The notes beneath the pieces are model-generated. The model had not been told where the DNA came from, searched no databases, and saw only the letters and a list, made by a program, of their open reading frames with translations. From NCBI RefSeq assembly GCF_017569185.1, contig NZ_CP071869.1, positions 2,222,001 to 2,286,000 on the forward strand: DNA of 64,000 bases, in the 5' to 3' direction. The stretch is from Polaribacter cellanae. Its GTDB lineage: Bacteria; Bacteroidota; Bacteroidia; Flavobacteriales; Flavobacteriaceae. Of this stretch, positions 33,139-43,948 are shown piece by piece (position 1 is the first letter of the stretch; each line of letters begins with the position of its first letter). Made by a program: the position numbers and the translations under genes.

Positions 33139-34059
33139 ATGAAACAATTAAAACTACAAAATACAAGCTACAAAGTATTATTACAATCATTTACAGAATG
33201 GTTAGACATCTTGGGTTATGCAGAAAGTACGCTTTACAACTTGCCAAATCATATCAAAGAATTTTTTTATTGGTTAGAGAAAAAGAATATAAATACATTA
33301 GAAAACATCCATACAGAAACTATAAAAGACTACTATCAACACTTACAATTACGTCCCAATGAAACCAGAGGAGGCAGTTTAAGTAAAGCCTATTTAAACA
33401 AGCATCAACAAGCATTAAAGAAGTTTAGAGAATATTTACAAAAGCACAATTACAAAGGGTTTAGAATCCACTTAAAAACAGAGAAAGACAGCAACCAAAA
33501 GCAAGTAGATATTTTAACACAAGAAGAAATTAAAGAACTATTTACAACCACAAATTACAGTCATCAAAGAGATAGTTTTAAGTTAAGAGATAAAGCATTA
33601 TTAGTGGTTTTTTATAGTTGTGGTTTACGAAGAAATGAAGTCGTTCATTTAGATGTTAGTGATGTATTTTTTGATAAAGAAAGAATCTATGTACGAAAAG
33701 GAAAAAATTACAAAGAACGTTTTATTCCAATCAACAGTTATAATATTAGAATACTCGAAGATTATATTTTTGAAGCAAGACCAGCACTCAATATTTACAA
33801 CAGTACAGAAGCATTATTTATCAGTCAACAAGGAAAGCGAATGCAAGGACAAAGTATGCTCAATAGATTAAAAGAAGTCATTAGAAAAACAGAAAATAAA
33901 GAGCTACAAGAAAAACAAATTACACTTCACACACTAAGACATAGTATAGCAACACACTTATTACAGAAAGAAGTACATATAGAAATCATCAGTAAGTTTT
34001 TAGGACATAGTTCATTAGAAAGTACACAAATCTACACACATCTAGTCAAGCAATTATAA
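33139..34059 (+). CDS. TyrR1, beta type, B2 copy
   Basis: Protein identical to 24329-25249; complete active site. Confidence 0.93.
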   Translation: MKQLKLQNTSYKVLLQSFTEWLDILGYAESTLYNLPNHIKEFFYWLEKKNINTLENIHTETIKDYYQHLQLRPNETRGGSLSKAYLNKHQQALKKFREYLQKHNYKGFRIHLKTEKDSNQKQVDILTQEEIKELFTTTNYSHQRDSFKLRDKALLVVFYSCGLRRNEVVHLDVSDVFFDKERIYVRKGKNYKERFIPINSYNIRILEDYIFEARPALNIYNSTEALFISQQGKRMQGQSMLNRLKEVIRKTENKELQEKQITLHTLRHSIATHLLQKEVHIEIISKFLGHSSLESTQIYTHLVKQL

Positions 34060-34099
34060 GGCCAATTGATCAATAACTAACAACCAAAAACCACCAACT

Positions 34100-34984
34100 A
34101 TGAACTATCAAGAACACTTACAAAAAGAAGCATACAGCATTACAACAGTAGCCAGTTATTTAGTAGAAATCAAAAAGTTCAAAATATGGTGCAAAAAAAG
34201 AGACCAACAACCAACAACCATCAACTACAAACAATTATTAAAATACACAAAATACCTAACCAGAAAAGGAAATAGCAAAAAGACAGTCAATCATAAATTA
34301 GCCATCCTAAAGAGTTATTTTAATTACTTAATCAAAGAACACTACAGACTAGATAATCCAGCAGAAAGCATCACTATAAAAGGAGTAAAAAGAAAATTAT
34401 ACTACAATCTATTAGAAGCAGAAGAATTAGAAGATCTCTATTACAGTTTTAGCACAGAAAACATCAAAGACCCCTATCACAGATTAACAGCAAAAAGAAA
34501 TAAAATTATTGTTGGCTTAATGATATATCAAGGATTAAACACAAACGCATTAATCAGATTAGAATTAGAACACATAGAAATTTACAAAGGAAAAGTTCAC
34601 GTTCCAAAAACAGCAAGAAGCAATACAAGAGAATTAGAGTTAAAGTCGTGGCAAGTTATAGAGCTATTGGAATACATCAAAGAAGTTCGAGAAGAAATCA
34701 AGGAACGAAAGCATATAGAAAGTGAACGACTCTTTATACCCAACAATGCACGATTAGGAAACACCATTTTAGCTATTATTAAAAAGCTAAAAAAGTACAA
34801 TCAGAAAGTAGAAAATGTGCATCAAATAAGAGCATCAGTCATTACGAATTGGACAAAGCAATACAACTTAAGAAAAACACAATATCTAGCAGGACATCGT
34901 TATATAAGTTCTACCGAAAAATATTTGACTGACGATTTAGAAAATATGCAAGAAGTGATTAATCTGTATCATCCAATCAGTTGA
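34100..34984 (+). CDS. TyrR2, beta type, B2 copy
   Basis: Protein identical to 25290-26174; first arginine replaced by asparagine. Confidence 0.88.
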   Translation: MNYQEHLQKEAYSITTVASYLVEIKKFKIWCKKRDQQPTTINYKQLLKYTKYLTRKGNSKKTVNHKLAILKSYFNYLIKEHYRLDNPAESITIKGVKRKLYYNLLEAEELEDLYYSFSTENIKDPYHRLTAKRNKIIVGLMIYQGLNTNALIRLELEHIEIYKGKVHVPKTARSNTRELELKSWQVIELLEYIKEVREEIKERKHIESERLFIPNNARLGNTILAIIKKLKKYNQKVENVHQIRASVITNWTKQYNLRKTQYLAGHRYISSTEKYLTDDLENMQEVINLYHPIS

Positions 34985-35010
34985 AAATACCGTTAAAAAA
35001 AGAGAAAAAT

Positions 35011-35050
35011 GTTTAAGTAACGTTTAAACAGTGTTTAAATACCGTTTAAA
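35011..35050. repeat. GTTTAA iterons, 11-bp period, B2 copy
   Basis: GTTTAA starts at 35011, 35022, 35033 and 35044. Confidence 0.75.
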
Positions 35051-35712
35051 TAAAATAGCGCTAGAAAATTAGGTTTTTTTTATATTGGAGAATAGAAAAT
35101 ACGTCGTTCCTAAAAAACGAGAAAATCCCAAAAAGAGAAGATATAAAACCGATAAACTCTATCCAATTCATAAGACAAATTTACATTAATATCCCCACAA
35201 AACAAAATCCAGATTTTTACAGAAAAAGTAAAAAACCTCTGTCTTTTGTTTTGTTCCGCTCGCCACCACTTCTATAGTTTTTAAGTCACAGTTTTTGGAA
35301 GCCAACGCTAAATACAGCACTTTGTAAGTTGCTCGTTCCTCACAATCACAAAAAGCTGTTGCCAACGCTAAAAACCAAAAACTCCGCCAAAAAAACTATC
35401 CCAAGCTATCTTTACATAATTGGCATTATAATACTGCCGCAAAAAGCCCCACTCCACCAAAGCCGTAGTTATAATGTAAATTATGTAAAATAGCCGCTCT
35501 GCCCACGCTTTTTGCCCACGCTACTGCCAATGCCTCACTACATCCAACGCCTTCGCACTACGAAATCTTTAATTTTTACTCCGTAAGCCAACGCTCCGAA
35601 TTTGCATAAAAAAACTTCACAAAACCCTCACGTAGTCCAAGTGTTCCTACGCTCACATCTTTGCTCGTTTTTGTATACAACTCGTGCCACTGAATGAAAA
35701 ACAAGTCATTTT

Positions 35713-35763
35713 AAAAACATAGGATTCTCTGCCACATCATCCGCCCCCAAATCCTATGTTTTT
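35713..35763. repeat. Hairpin H5 (beta, B2 copy)
   Basis: AAAAACATAGGATT (35713-35726) pairs perfectly with AATCCTATGTTTTT (35750-35763). The frame ACAAGTCATTTT...AAAACGTAA is the same as in alpha and G, but the stem sequence is different from both. Confidence 0.8.
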
Positions 35764-36162
35764 AAAACGTAAGCCTACTGAAAACCTAATTTTACTTATT
35801 TACAACGACGGATAAAAAAAGAACGAATTAACTTTGGTTTTAAGGGTAAATGATGAAACTACGGAAATTAGTTGACTTGATCATTGTTTATAAAAAACAA
35901 CGTATTTACTTTAGTAAAATAAGGTTCTTAAGAGTATATTTTTACTGCCAAAAATGTGGCAAACAATAAAATAACTCTTTGTTTATCTTGCTTTTAATTA
36001 AATGTAAAAAGCTGTCCTATTTTAAAATAGGAACTTATAATATCTTGCAAACAAAGGGAAAAAACGATGTCCTTTTTTTTAAGTAAAAAGACTTGACTTT
36101 TGTTCGAATGTATGATATGATGATAACAAGTAAAAAATTAGAATAATAAAATAATAGAAAAT

Positions 36163-36354
36163 ATGGGAACAACAACAGTAATTATATGTATAACTTTTTT
36201 AGTGGTTCTGTTGGCTTATTGGATAATGCCAGTTGAGAAGATGAAAGCAGTAAATAAAGAATTGAAATCATTATTACAAATCCTCCCTGTCAGTCAAATA
36301 ATAAAATCTTATAAGGGAACTAAAACAAATAGTATAACTGATGATGAACCGTAG
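36163..36354 (+). CDS. Small membrane protein, B2 copy
   Basis: Protein identical to 27357-27548. Confidence 0.5.
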   Translation: MGTTTVIICITFLVVLLAYWIMPVEKMKAVNKELKSLLQILPVSQIIKSYKGTKTNSITDDEP

Positions 36355-36423
36355 ATGAGTCGTATATAAGCCGTATATGTTCCCACTAATCACGAGTGCT
36401 AGTGTTCAATCAGTCCATAAAAA

Positions 36424-36447
36424 AAGCACCCTCAAAAGAGGATGCTC
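36424..36447. terminator. Hairpin terminator, B2 copy
   Basis: AGCACCCTC/GAGGATGCT around AAAA, preceded by an A run. Confidence 0.6.
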
Positions 36448-36473
36448 TCACTATCAAATGAATCGTTTAACGC

Positions 36474-37268
36474 TTAAAATACGTGTGTAACTTTCATTGT
36501 ATTACCTTGCGATAATATATAATCTGTAGTGCCAACCTTTTGGTAAAACTCAATTCCTAAACAAGAAACTACGCTTACTTCTGCATCTGTAACAGCTCCA
36601 CCAGGAATGGTAGCCGTTAAAGTTGTTGCAGTACTATTAGCATCTAACGCCTTTGTTGTACTTGAAGCTACCACACCAATACTGTTCTCATCTGGTACAG
36701 TAGGCTCATAAGTACTTGCTCCATCATCATACACATAATCTGAAACCAAACCAACAGCAGCTACCAATCTAAAATGCGTAGCACCTGCAGGAGCAACAAT
36801 AAAATTAGCAGGGGTAAATGCAGCTATTGTATAAACAACTTCATTACGGTCTGCATTGATGGTGGCTGTATAAGGAGCAGTAAACACCGTTGATAAACTC
36901 GATTTACTATTTAAATCCAAACCAGTCAAGAGTTCTTTGTTGGCAGAAAGTGTAATCGGTCTTTTACCTCTGACACCTACACCTTTTAGGTTAATGGTTT
37001 TAAAAATCTTGGTTAACTGGGAAGCCAATCTACTGCCACCCATTACTTGAAGTACACCACTCAAAGCGGTTCTTAATGCTTTACCTACTTTGGCAGAACC
37101 ACCAAACTCGGCATTGTTCTCTCTGGTACGTTTAAAATTAGGGTCACTTTGAATACGTTCCTTGCTAGGTCCTCCAGCCATCCTAGCTAGATACTCACCA
37201 TTAGAAGTGTAAAAAGATACACCACCAATGTTACCTACTAATTTAATCAATCCTTTTTGCTTGCTCAT
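36474..37268 (-). CDS. Conserved 264-residue protein, B2 copy
   Basis: Close to the module G copy (differences such as VYTIAAFTP for VYDIPAFTP and GASTYEP for GVSSYEP). I chose MSKQKG at 37268; an in-frame ATG at 37346 would run through the leader hairpin. Confidence 0.75.
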   Translation of the reverse strand: MSKQKGLIKLVGNIGGVSFYTSNGEYLARMAGGPSKERIQSDPNFKRTRENNAEFGGSAKVGKALRTALSGVLQVMGGSRLASQLTKIFKTINLKGVGVRGKRPITLSANKELLTGLDLNSKSSLSTVFTAPYTATINADRNEVVYTIAAFTPANFIVAPAGATHFRLVAAVGLVSDYVYDDGASTYEPTVPDENSIGVVASSTTKALDANSTATTLTATIPGGAVTDAEVSVVSCLGIEFYQKVGTTDYILSQGNTMKVTHVF

Positions 37269-37283
37269 AATAAAGAAATTTAT

Positions 37284-37326
37284 GTTCTGTGGTTTATGCT
37301 GAACTTGGTTCAGTATCCTACAGAAC
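37284..37326. repeat. Nested hairpin in leader of the 264-residue gene (B2)
   Basis: Outer arms GTTCTGT/ACAGAAC and inner arms CTGAAC/GTTCAG. Compare with the shorter perfect hairpin at 19712-19732. Confidence 0.5.
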
Positions 37327-37451
37327 TGGTTAAACAATAAATACAAGCTTGGTGGTTGAAAGCAATTTGATCAGTGGACAAGTGTTAACGTCTTGTTATA
37401 TAGAGAACTACAATAATGGTACTAAACGTATATACAAAATGTTAAAGTTTG

Positions 37452-37483
37452 TTTGTTGGGCAATACAGAAATAATTATCTTTA
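37452..37483 (+). promoter_or_regulatory. Putative outward promoter before tip A2 (beta end)
   Basis: TTTG (37452-37455), 20-bp spacer, TATCTTTA (37476-37483). GGACGTTC follows about 20 bp later. Confidence 0.5.
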
Positions 37484-37578
37484 TGTTCTGATGTAGCAGA
37501 AAGGACGTTCAAAGAAAAAATTTTTGGTGTAAAAGTTGGTCGAGATAAGGGAACTATGCTGAAAAAAAATGCATAAGC

Positions 37579-38460
37579 TTGTACCCTTTTGGACTTAAAC
37601 ATAAAGGATACAATAATGTGGTAAGTTCTAATGGGAATAGTACCGCGCAGAAGTTTGGGTTCCAAGGACAAGAATTACAAGAAGATTTAAATTTGAATTG
37701 GTCTTCTTTTAAATGGAGAAATGCTGACCCTGCGATAGGGAGGTTTTTTAATATTGACCCATTAGCTGAAGATTTTGTTCACAATGGGACGTATAATTTT
37801 TCTGAAAATAGAGTTATAGATGCAATTGAATTAGAGGGATTAGAGGCAGTAGTTTTAAATGGAGAAGTTAGAGGTGGAAGCGCTGTTGGAGGTTATGCTT
37901 CTATTCAACTAGCTGCTGATGTAAAAGGTAATGTAGCTTTACAATATTCTTATGGAGCGGGATTATTCTTCGGAGCAGGAGCAGGAGCAGGAGTAGGTGT
38001 AAGTATTAGTGCAGCTCCAACAGTTGACGATTTAGCAGGAGCTGGTGCAGAAGTAGGCTTATTTGGAGGACAAGTTATATCTTTAGCAGGTGAAATAAAT
38101 TTCTCTTTTACTTCAGATGGAGAAGATTGGATTGATGCTTTTACTGCACCTAAAAATCAATATATTGGAGCTACAATTTCTGCTGGCCCAGGAATAGGTC
38201 TTGGTGTGTATTTAAATCTGAGTAATACAGGTACAATTGGAAAACTTTCTTCAGATGAGATTAAAAATTTTATTACAGATACCTTTAAAGGTAATAAGGA
38301 ATATGGAAATGCTCTTAATGGGATATTAGACATAACCAAAGATTTTCTTAAATCGAATGAAGGAGCAACAAGTTTTTCAAAAGAACAACTACAATCTTAT
38401 TATGATAATATTAGTGGTTATATGTATATAATAAATAATCAAAATGAAGAAGAAGAATGA
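37579..38460 (+). CDS. Orphan Rhs tip A, second copy
   Basis: Identical to the A1 tip from the codons KHKGYNN onward. The first codons read TTG TAC CCT TTT GGA CTT instead of TAC TAT CCC TTT GGC TTA, so the junction half belongs to the beta end. This places the switch point inside the YPFGL codons. Confidence 0.75.
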   Translation: MYPFGLKHKGYNNVVSSNGNSTAQKFGFQGQELQEDLNLNWSSFKWRNADPAIGRFFNIDPLAEDFVHNGTYNFSENRVIDAIELEGLEAVVLNGEVRGGSAVGGYASIQLAADVKGNVALQYSYGAGLFFGAGAGAGVGVSISAAPTVDDLAGAGAEVGLFGGQVISLAGEINFSFTSDGEDWIDAFTAPKNQYIGATISAGPGIGLGVYLNLSNTGTIGKLSSDEIKNFITDTFKGNKEYGNALNGILDITKDFLKSNEGATSFSKEQLQSYYDNISGYMYIINNQNEEEE

Positions 38461-38690
38461 TAATATTAATGATTACCTCGTTTTTAATAGCTGTTACCTT
38501 AATACTATATTCTGTTTTAAAAATTAACAGAATAGCAAAGAAAAATAAGATAACAAACTTTTTTCAGCTTCTTAAAATAAAAAATAGTGTAATAAAAAAT
38601 GAATTAAGAAAATTGTATTTATTCATTTTCTTTGCTTTTTTACAATTTTTTTTAATGATGCTTTTTCTGGTAATGGTACAGATTAGTTGA
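38457..38690 (+). CDS. Membrane immunity candidate for tip A, A2 copy
   Basis: Protein identical to 5421-5654; overlaps the tip stop by 4 bp. Confidence 0.65.
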   Translation: MIILMITSFLIAVTLILYSVLKINRIAKKNKITNFFQLLKIKNSVIKNELRKLYLFIFFAFLQFFLMMLFLVMVQIS

Positions 38691-38790
38691 TGATACAACC
38701 TGGCACACGCTATTTCTAAACCCCAGATGGCGCTAGTATGTCACGCACACGCTAGTGCTAGCATTTGCTAGTACCGTTAACAATAAGAAC

Positions 38791-38823
38791 AAAAAGCTAT
38801 GCTACAAGCGTAGCTTTTTGTAT
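38791..38823 (+). terminator. Terminator after tip A/immunity, A2 copy
   Basis: Same stem AAAAAGCTATGCT/AGCGTAGCTTTTT as at 5755. Confidence 0.65.
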
Positions 38824-38835
38824 TTTAGTATTGTT

Positions 38836-39393
38836 ATGAGTAGAAAATATAAATTCCATAATAAAGCAGGTTTATATTTTGCAAGTTTTGCGACTATAAA
38901 TTGGTTAGATGTATTTACAAGACAAGTATATTTTGATGTTTTAGCAGACAGTGTAAGTTATTGTAGAAAAGAGAAAGGGCTAGAATTATATTGTTATTGT
39001 TTTATGCCAAGTCATATCCATTTTATCTTTAGAAGTGCTAACGAACAACCATCAGAATTATTAAGAGATTTTAAACGTCATACATCTAAAAAAGTCATAG
39101 AATCTATAGAAAGTAATCCACAAGAAAGTAGAAAAGAATGGTTATTATGGATGTTTAAAAGAGCAGGAAAAAAGAATGCAACTACCAGTAAATATCAGTT
39201 TTGGCAACATCATAATAAACCTATAGAATTGTGGAGCGAAAAAGTAATCAAACAAAAAATAGATTACATCCATAATAATCCAGTAGCAAGTGGTTTTGTA
39301 ACGGATGCAATTGATTGGAAATACTCAAGTGCTAGAAATTATCAAGAAGATAATACTGTTTTAGAAATAGATGATTCAGGTTTTTTAGGGTAG
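38836..39393 (+). CDS. REP-associated Y1 transposase-like protein, A2 copy
   Basis: Protein identical to 5800-6357, with SHIHF and KIDYIHNNPV. Confidence 0.85.
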   Translation: MSRKYKFHNKAGLYFASFATINWLDVFTRQVYFDVLADSVSYCRKEKGLELYCYCFMPSHIHFIFRSANEQPSELLRDFKRHTSKKVIESIESNPQESRKEWLLWMFKRAGKKNATTSKYQFWQHHNKPIELWSEKVIKQKIDYIHNNPVASGFVTDAIDWKYSSARNYQEDNTVLEIDDSGFLG

Positions 39394-39395
39394 TT

Positions 39396-39743
39396 TTATG
39401 CGAGTTGTTTTTGAATATCTTTTTGAAATACAAACGCTTTAAGCATTGCTTTTACGCTTGTAATATTTTCATCATCTAGCTTTTGCACTTTATGAAATAA
39501 TTGTAATAGTTCTTCATCATTTAGTTTGTTATTTATAATCTGTTCGTTAGAACCGTAAATAAGCGCATCTGTAGAAACTTCTAACGCATCAGCAATCTTT
39601 TTAGCCACATCAATAGTTGGTGATGTTAAATTACGTTCATATCTTGAAATATGTGTTGCGTGTACATTTATCATTTTAGCAAGGTCTCCTTGCGAAATAT
39701 CTTTCTCTGCACGTATTTTTTTTAAGTTATCTCCAAACGACAT
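39396..39743 (-). CDS. XRE-family repressor, A type (intact)
   Basis: 115 residues, MSFGDNLKKIRAEKDISQGDLAKMINVHATHISRYERN, a Cro/CI-type helix-turn-helix at about residues 17-39. The C-terminal half is helical. The poly-T run has eight T and the frame is open, unlike A1. It is divergent from the ATPase operon and is its likely repressor. Confidence 0.88.
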   Translation of the reverse strand: MSFGDNLKKIRAEKDISQGDLAKMINVHATHISRYERNLTSPTIDVAKKIADALEVSTDALIYGSNEQIINNKLNDEELLQLFHKVQKLDDENITSVKAMLKAFVFQKDIQKQLA

Positions 39744-39867
39744 AAGTGTACTGAATTAGTAAATGAAACATCAAAAATGATATACAAAGTTAGTTAATTA
39801 TAGACATAAAATGTAATACTGTTAAAAATAATAATCAAAGTATATATTTATAAATAAACAAAATGTA

Positions 39868-39875
39868 TATATTTG
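39868..39875 (+). promoter_or_regulatory. -7 element of the A2 ATPase operon
   Basis: TATATTTG, 32 bp before the ATPase ATG. Confidence 0.6.
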
Positions 39876-39907
39876 TAGTCAAATATGATTATTAAAACTT
39901 TTTAACA

Positions 39908-41434
39908 ATGTTAGATACAAGTAACTCCAACAACTACGAATACATCACAAAACATTTAGAAATTCACATTTTAGGCGGAATAAAGACCAATAAACTAGAG
40001 AGTTTACGAATTACGTTATCTATCCAAAAACTAAAACAAGAAAACATTTTACGTCATACACTCGATTTATACAACGATAATCAAGTAGAAAAGTTTGTTA
40101 GGAAAGTAGCAGAACGATTAGAAGTAGGAACAAGTATCGTTAGAAGAACATTACAAGAAGTAACCAAAGAATTAGAAAATTATAGGTTTTTACTTATACA
40201 ACAATATGAAGAAGCGCATAAACCTTATTTTAAAGAATTATCTGCAACCGAAGAAAGAGAAGCTATAAAGTTCTTAAAACGAAAGGATTTACTACCAAAA
40301 ACAAATGAATTGATTGGTAAAGCTGGAGTTATTGGAGAACAAGTAAATAGATTATTAATGTATTTAATTTTTACAAGTAGAAAAACAAACAATCCATTGC
40401 ATTGTATCAGTTTAGGAAGTTCGGGAGTTGGGAAAACTCATCTACAATCTAAAGTATCAGAACTGATACCTGAAGAAGATAAAGTAGAAATTACAGTATT
40501 ATCTGCAAACGCTTTTTACTACTTCAATAGAACAGAATTACAACACAAACTTATTTTAATAGAAGATTTAGACGGAGCAGAATCTGTACTCTATCCACTT
40601 CGTGAATTACAATCTAAAAAGAGAATTACAAAAACAGTTGTTCATAAAGACGCAAGAGGAAATACAAAAACCATCCATTTAACAGTTGAAGGTCCTGTAT
40701 CTGTTGCAGGTTGTACCACACAAGAAAGCATTTACGAAGATAATTCTAATAGAAGTTTTTTACTGTATATAGATGAAAGTCAAGAACAAGATAGTAGAAT
40801 AATGAATTACCAAAGGCTTATAAGTGCAGGAAAAATAAACGAAGACCAGGAACACAAATCAAGAGAATTGTTAAAAGATGTGCAACGAGTTTTAAAGCCC
40901 ATAAAAGTAATTAATCCATTTGCAGAATATTTAGAGTTGCCACAATCGGTTTTTAAACCAAGAAGAACCAACAGCCACTATTTACAATTTATAGAAGCAA
41001 TTACATTTTACAAACAATATCAGCGAGAGCAACAAGTAAATGAAGAAACAGGAGAAGTATTTATAGAAACCACAATCGAAGATATTAAAGAAGCTAACGA
41101 ATTAATTATAGAAGTTCTATTAAGAAAATCTGACACACTTACAGGAGCAATTAGAAATCATTTAGAGAATCTAAAAGCCTATTTACAAGAAAATAAACAA
41201 ACCACGTTTACAAGTTCTGAAATCAGAAGAAAACTACGATTAAAAGAAACCACATTAAGAAGATACAATAAGCAACTATTAGCAGAACAATATATTAGAA
41301 AAGTAAAAGCAGAAAAAGGTAAAATGTATCATTATGAAATTGTGGATATAGAGGAATATACAAACCTTAAAAGTCAGATAGATAAATCATTACAAGATTG
41401 TATTGCTAACATCAACTTCGCCACTTCGTCATAA
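39908..41434 (+). CDS. P-loop ATPase, A2 copy
   Basis: 508 residues, protein identical to 6873-8399. Confidence 0.8.
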   Translation: MLDTSNSNNYEYITKHLEIHILGGIKTNKLESLRITLSIQKLKQENILRHTLDLYNDNQVEKFVRKVAERLEVGTSIVRRTLQEVTKELENYRFLLIQQYEEAHKPYFKELSATEEREAIKFLKRKDLLPKTNELIGKAGVIGEQVNRLLMYLIFTSRKTNNPLHCISLGSSGVGKTHLQSKVSELIPEEDKVEITVLSANAFYYFNRTELQHKLILIEDLDGAESVLYPLRELQSKKRITKTVVHKDARGNTKTIHLTVEGPVSVAGCTTQESIYEDNSNRSFLLYIDESQEQDSRIMNYQRLISAGKINEDQEHKSRELLKDVQRVLKPIKVINPFAEYLELPQSVFKPRRTNSHYLQFIEAITFYKQYQREQQVNEETGEVFIETTIEDIKEANELIIEVLLRKSDTLTGAIRNHLENLKAYLQENKQTTFTSSEIRRKLRLKETTLRRYNKQLLAEQYIRKVKAEKGKMYHYEIVDIEEYTNLKSQIDKSLQDCIANINFATSS

Positions 41435-41558
41435 GTTCGCCACCATTAAAATGGCGAAGTTAAAATACTGAATAAAAGAAACTTAAATCTACATCGCCAT
41501 TAAAACTTAAAAAAGGTCAAGGGAATGAAAAAAGTAGTGAGCCACTACAGCCAAAAAA

Positions 41559-42488
41559 ATGAAGAAACTAAAATTACAAAACGAGAGTTATAGACTATTT
41601 GTTGCCAATTATAAAGAATGGTTAGACATTTTAGGCTATGCAGAAAGTACAGTCTATTACTTGCCAAACCACTTACAAGAGTTCTTCTATTATCTGGAAC
41701 AAAACCACATTAAAAACATCAATCAAATTACTACTAAAACCGTAAAAAATTATTACAATTATCTGCAAGAAAGAGCCAACGAAAGACAAAGTGGAGGATT
41801 AAGTAAAAGCTATTTAAACAAACATCAACAAGCCTTAAAAAAGTTCAAAGAATATTTGACTAACCACAATCATACAGGAATAAATATCCATTTAAAATCA
41901 GAGAAAAACCCAACAGAAGAAAAGCTAAATATCTTAACACAATCAGAAATAAAAGAACTTTTTAAAGCAACAGAATTTAGCCATACAGAAACTAAATTTA
42001 AATTAAGAGACAAAGCTATTTTAGTCGTTTTATACAGTTGTGGATTAAGAAGAAATGAAGCTGTACATCTAAATACGAATGATATATTTTTTGATAAAGA
42101 AAGAATATTTGTTAGAAAAGGGAAGAATTATAAAGAGCGTTTTGTTCCTATAAACAGAAAGAATGCAGAACTATTAGAAGATTATATTTTTGAAGCAAGA
42201 TTGCAATTTAAAGATGCATATTTAAGTGAAGCCTTATTTATTAGTAAGAGAGGAACTCGTTTAAATGGAATGAGTTTAGCCAACAGATTACAGAAAATAG
42301 TACAAGCCACCAACAACAAAGAAATAGCAGAAAAGAGAATCACACTTCACACATTAAGACACTCAATTGCAACTCATTTATTGCAACACGAAGTAAAGTT
42401 AGAAAACATCAAAACTTTTTTAGGCCATAGTTCTTTAGAATCTACACAAATTTACACACACTTGCTTAAAACACTTGAAAATGAATGA
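41559..42488 (+). CDS. TyrR1, A2 copy
   Basis: Protein identical to 1211-2140; complete active site. Confidence 0.93.
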   Translation: MKKLKLQNESYRLFVANYKEWLDILGYAESTVYYLPNHLQEFFYYLEQNHIKNINQITTKTVKNYYNYLQERANERQSGGLSKSYLNKHQQALKKFKEYLTNHNHTGINIHLKSEKNPTEEKLNILTQSEIKELFKATEFSHTETKFKLRDKAILVVLYSCGLRRNEAVHLNTNDIFFDKERIFVRKGKNYKERFVPINRKNAELLEDYIFEARLQFKDAYLSEALFISKRGTRLNGMSLANRLQKIVQATNNKEIAEKRITLHTLRHSIATHLLQHEVKLENIKTFLGHSSLESTQIYTHLLKTLENE

Positions 42489-43368
42489 TTATAGAAGTTA
42501 TTTACAGAAAGAAAGTTACGGTTTAACAACGATAGAAAGTTACACAAAAGGAGCAGAAAACTTTGTAAAATGGTGCAAGAGAAATCATACAACTCCAGAT
42601 CTAATAGATTACAAAACATTTTTAAAATACATCAAATATTTACAAAGAAAAAATACCACAAAAAAGACAATAAAGCATAAAATAGGAACCTTAAAAATAT
42701 ACTTTAAATATCTGTTATCAGAAAATTATAGAATAGACAATCCAATAGAAAATATCAATATTAAAGGTGTAAAAAGAACCATCAATTACAACGTATTAGA
42801 AGCAGACGAATTAGAAGATTTATACTATTCTTACGAAACTGAAAACATCAAAGACAGCTATCATAAATTAACAGCAAAACGTAATAAAATAATAGTTGGT
42901 TTATTAGTCTATCAAGGTTTAAATACAAGTGAACTCATCAAACTAGAAATTCAAGATTTACAGCTATACAAAGGAAAAATTTATATAAAAAGTGGTGCAA
43001 GAAGTAACGCAAGAACCTTAGAATTAAAATCGTGGCAAGTCATAGAATTATTAGAATATGTAAAAGAAATTAGAGAAGAAATAAAGTTAAAATGGAACAT
43101 GGAAAATGAACGATTATTTATACCAAACAATGCAAGATTAGGAAATACAATCCAATTTATTTTAAAGAAATTAAAAAAGATAAATCATAAAGTAAATAAT
43201 GGAAATCAAATACGAGCTTCAGTAATTACAAACTGGTTAAAACAATACAATTTAAGACAAGTACAGGTTTTAGCTGGACATCGTTATATAAGTTCAACAG
43301 AAAGATACTTACAAGACGATTTAGAAAGTTTACACGAAATCGTTAACAACTTCCATCCAATCTCATAG
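42481..43368 (+). CDS. TyrR2, A2 copy
   Basis: Protein identical to 2133-3020, with Asn148 and NQIR. Confidence 0.88.
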   Translation: MNDYRSYLQKESYGLTTIESYTKGAENFVKWCKRNHTTPDLIDYKTFLKYIKYLQRKNTTKKTIKHKIGTLKIYFKYLLSENYRIDNPIENINIKGVKRTINYNVLEADELEDLYYSYETENIKDSYHKLTAKRNKIIVGLLVYQGLNTSELIKLEIQDLQLYKGKIYIKSGARSNARTLELKSWQVIELLEYVKEIREEIKLKWNMENERLFIPNNARLGNTIQFILKKLKKINHKVNNGNQIRASVITNWLKQYNLRQVQVLAGHRYISSTERYLQDDLESLHEIVNNFHPIS

Positions 43369-43420
43369 AAAAAATATGGAACAAAAATTGTACATTTGTT
43401 ATGCTAAAAACACGACAGTT

Positions 43421-43639
43421 ATGGACTTGCAATTAAGAAAATACAATTTTATACAACAATTAGTTGATGTAGAAAAAGAAAGCATTATGGCTACTTTAGA
43501 ACGTGTTTTAAAGCAAGAAAAAGAAGAACACCAAGAAATCTCAACTGCACACAAAAAAGAATTAGACAATCGTTTAAAAAGCTATAAAGAAAATCCTGAT
43601 GATGTTTTAGATTGGTCAGCTGTAAAAGAAAATTGGTAA
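43421..43639 (+). CDS. ParD-like antitoxin, A2 copy
   Basis: Identical to 3073-3291. Confidence 0.75.
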   Translation: MDLQLRKYNFIQQLVDVEKESIMATLERVLKQEKEEHQEISTAHKKELDNRLKSYKENPDDVLDWSAVKENW

Positions 43640-43948
43640 ATGAGTTATAGCATTAAATTACTCCCAATTGTACACACAGATTTAAAAAAAGCAAAAAAGT
43701 GGTACAACAAAGAAAGAGAAGGATTAGGAGAAGAATTTAAAATAGAAGTCAATAAAGAGATAGATTATATTGGAGAATATCCACAACATTATCAAAGAAA
43801 ATACAAAGAATTACGACAATCTTTAGTCACTCGTTTTCCTTATGCAATTTTTTATTTAGTGGAAGAACAGCAAAAACGAATTGTAATTTTTGGAGTTTTA
43901 CACACAAGAAGAAATCCAGAAATAGCAAGAAAAAGAATGAAGAAATAA
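43640..43948 (+). CDS. RelE/ParE-family toxin, A2 copy
   Basis: Identical to 3292-3600. Confidence 0.85.
   Translation: MSYSIKLLPIVHTDLKKAKKWYNKEREGLGEEFKIEVNKEIDYIGEYPQHYQRKYKELRQSLVTRFPYAIFYLVEEQQKRIVIFGVLHTRRNPEIARKRMKK

Larger units (their letters stand above)
34985..36162. other. Beta intergenic region, B2 copy (clean reference)
   Basis: No gene. It contains the iterons, hairpins equivalent to H1-H5, GCCAACGCT/GCCCACGCT motifs, and an 18-bp perfect palindrome TCCTATTTTAAAATAGGA at 36015-36032 of which module G keeps only one half. Confidence 0.75.
28798..37578 (+). mobile_element. Module B2
   Basis: Second copy of module B, offset 8810 from B1 over the well-read part. Its beta end leads into tip A rather than tip B. 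Confidence 0.65.
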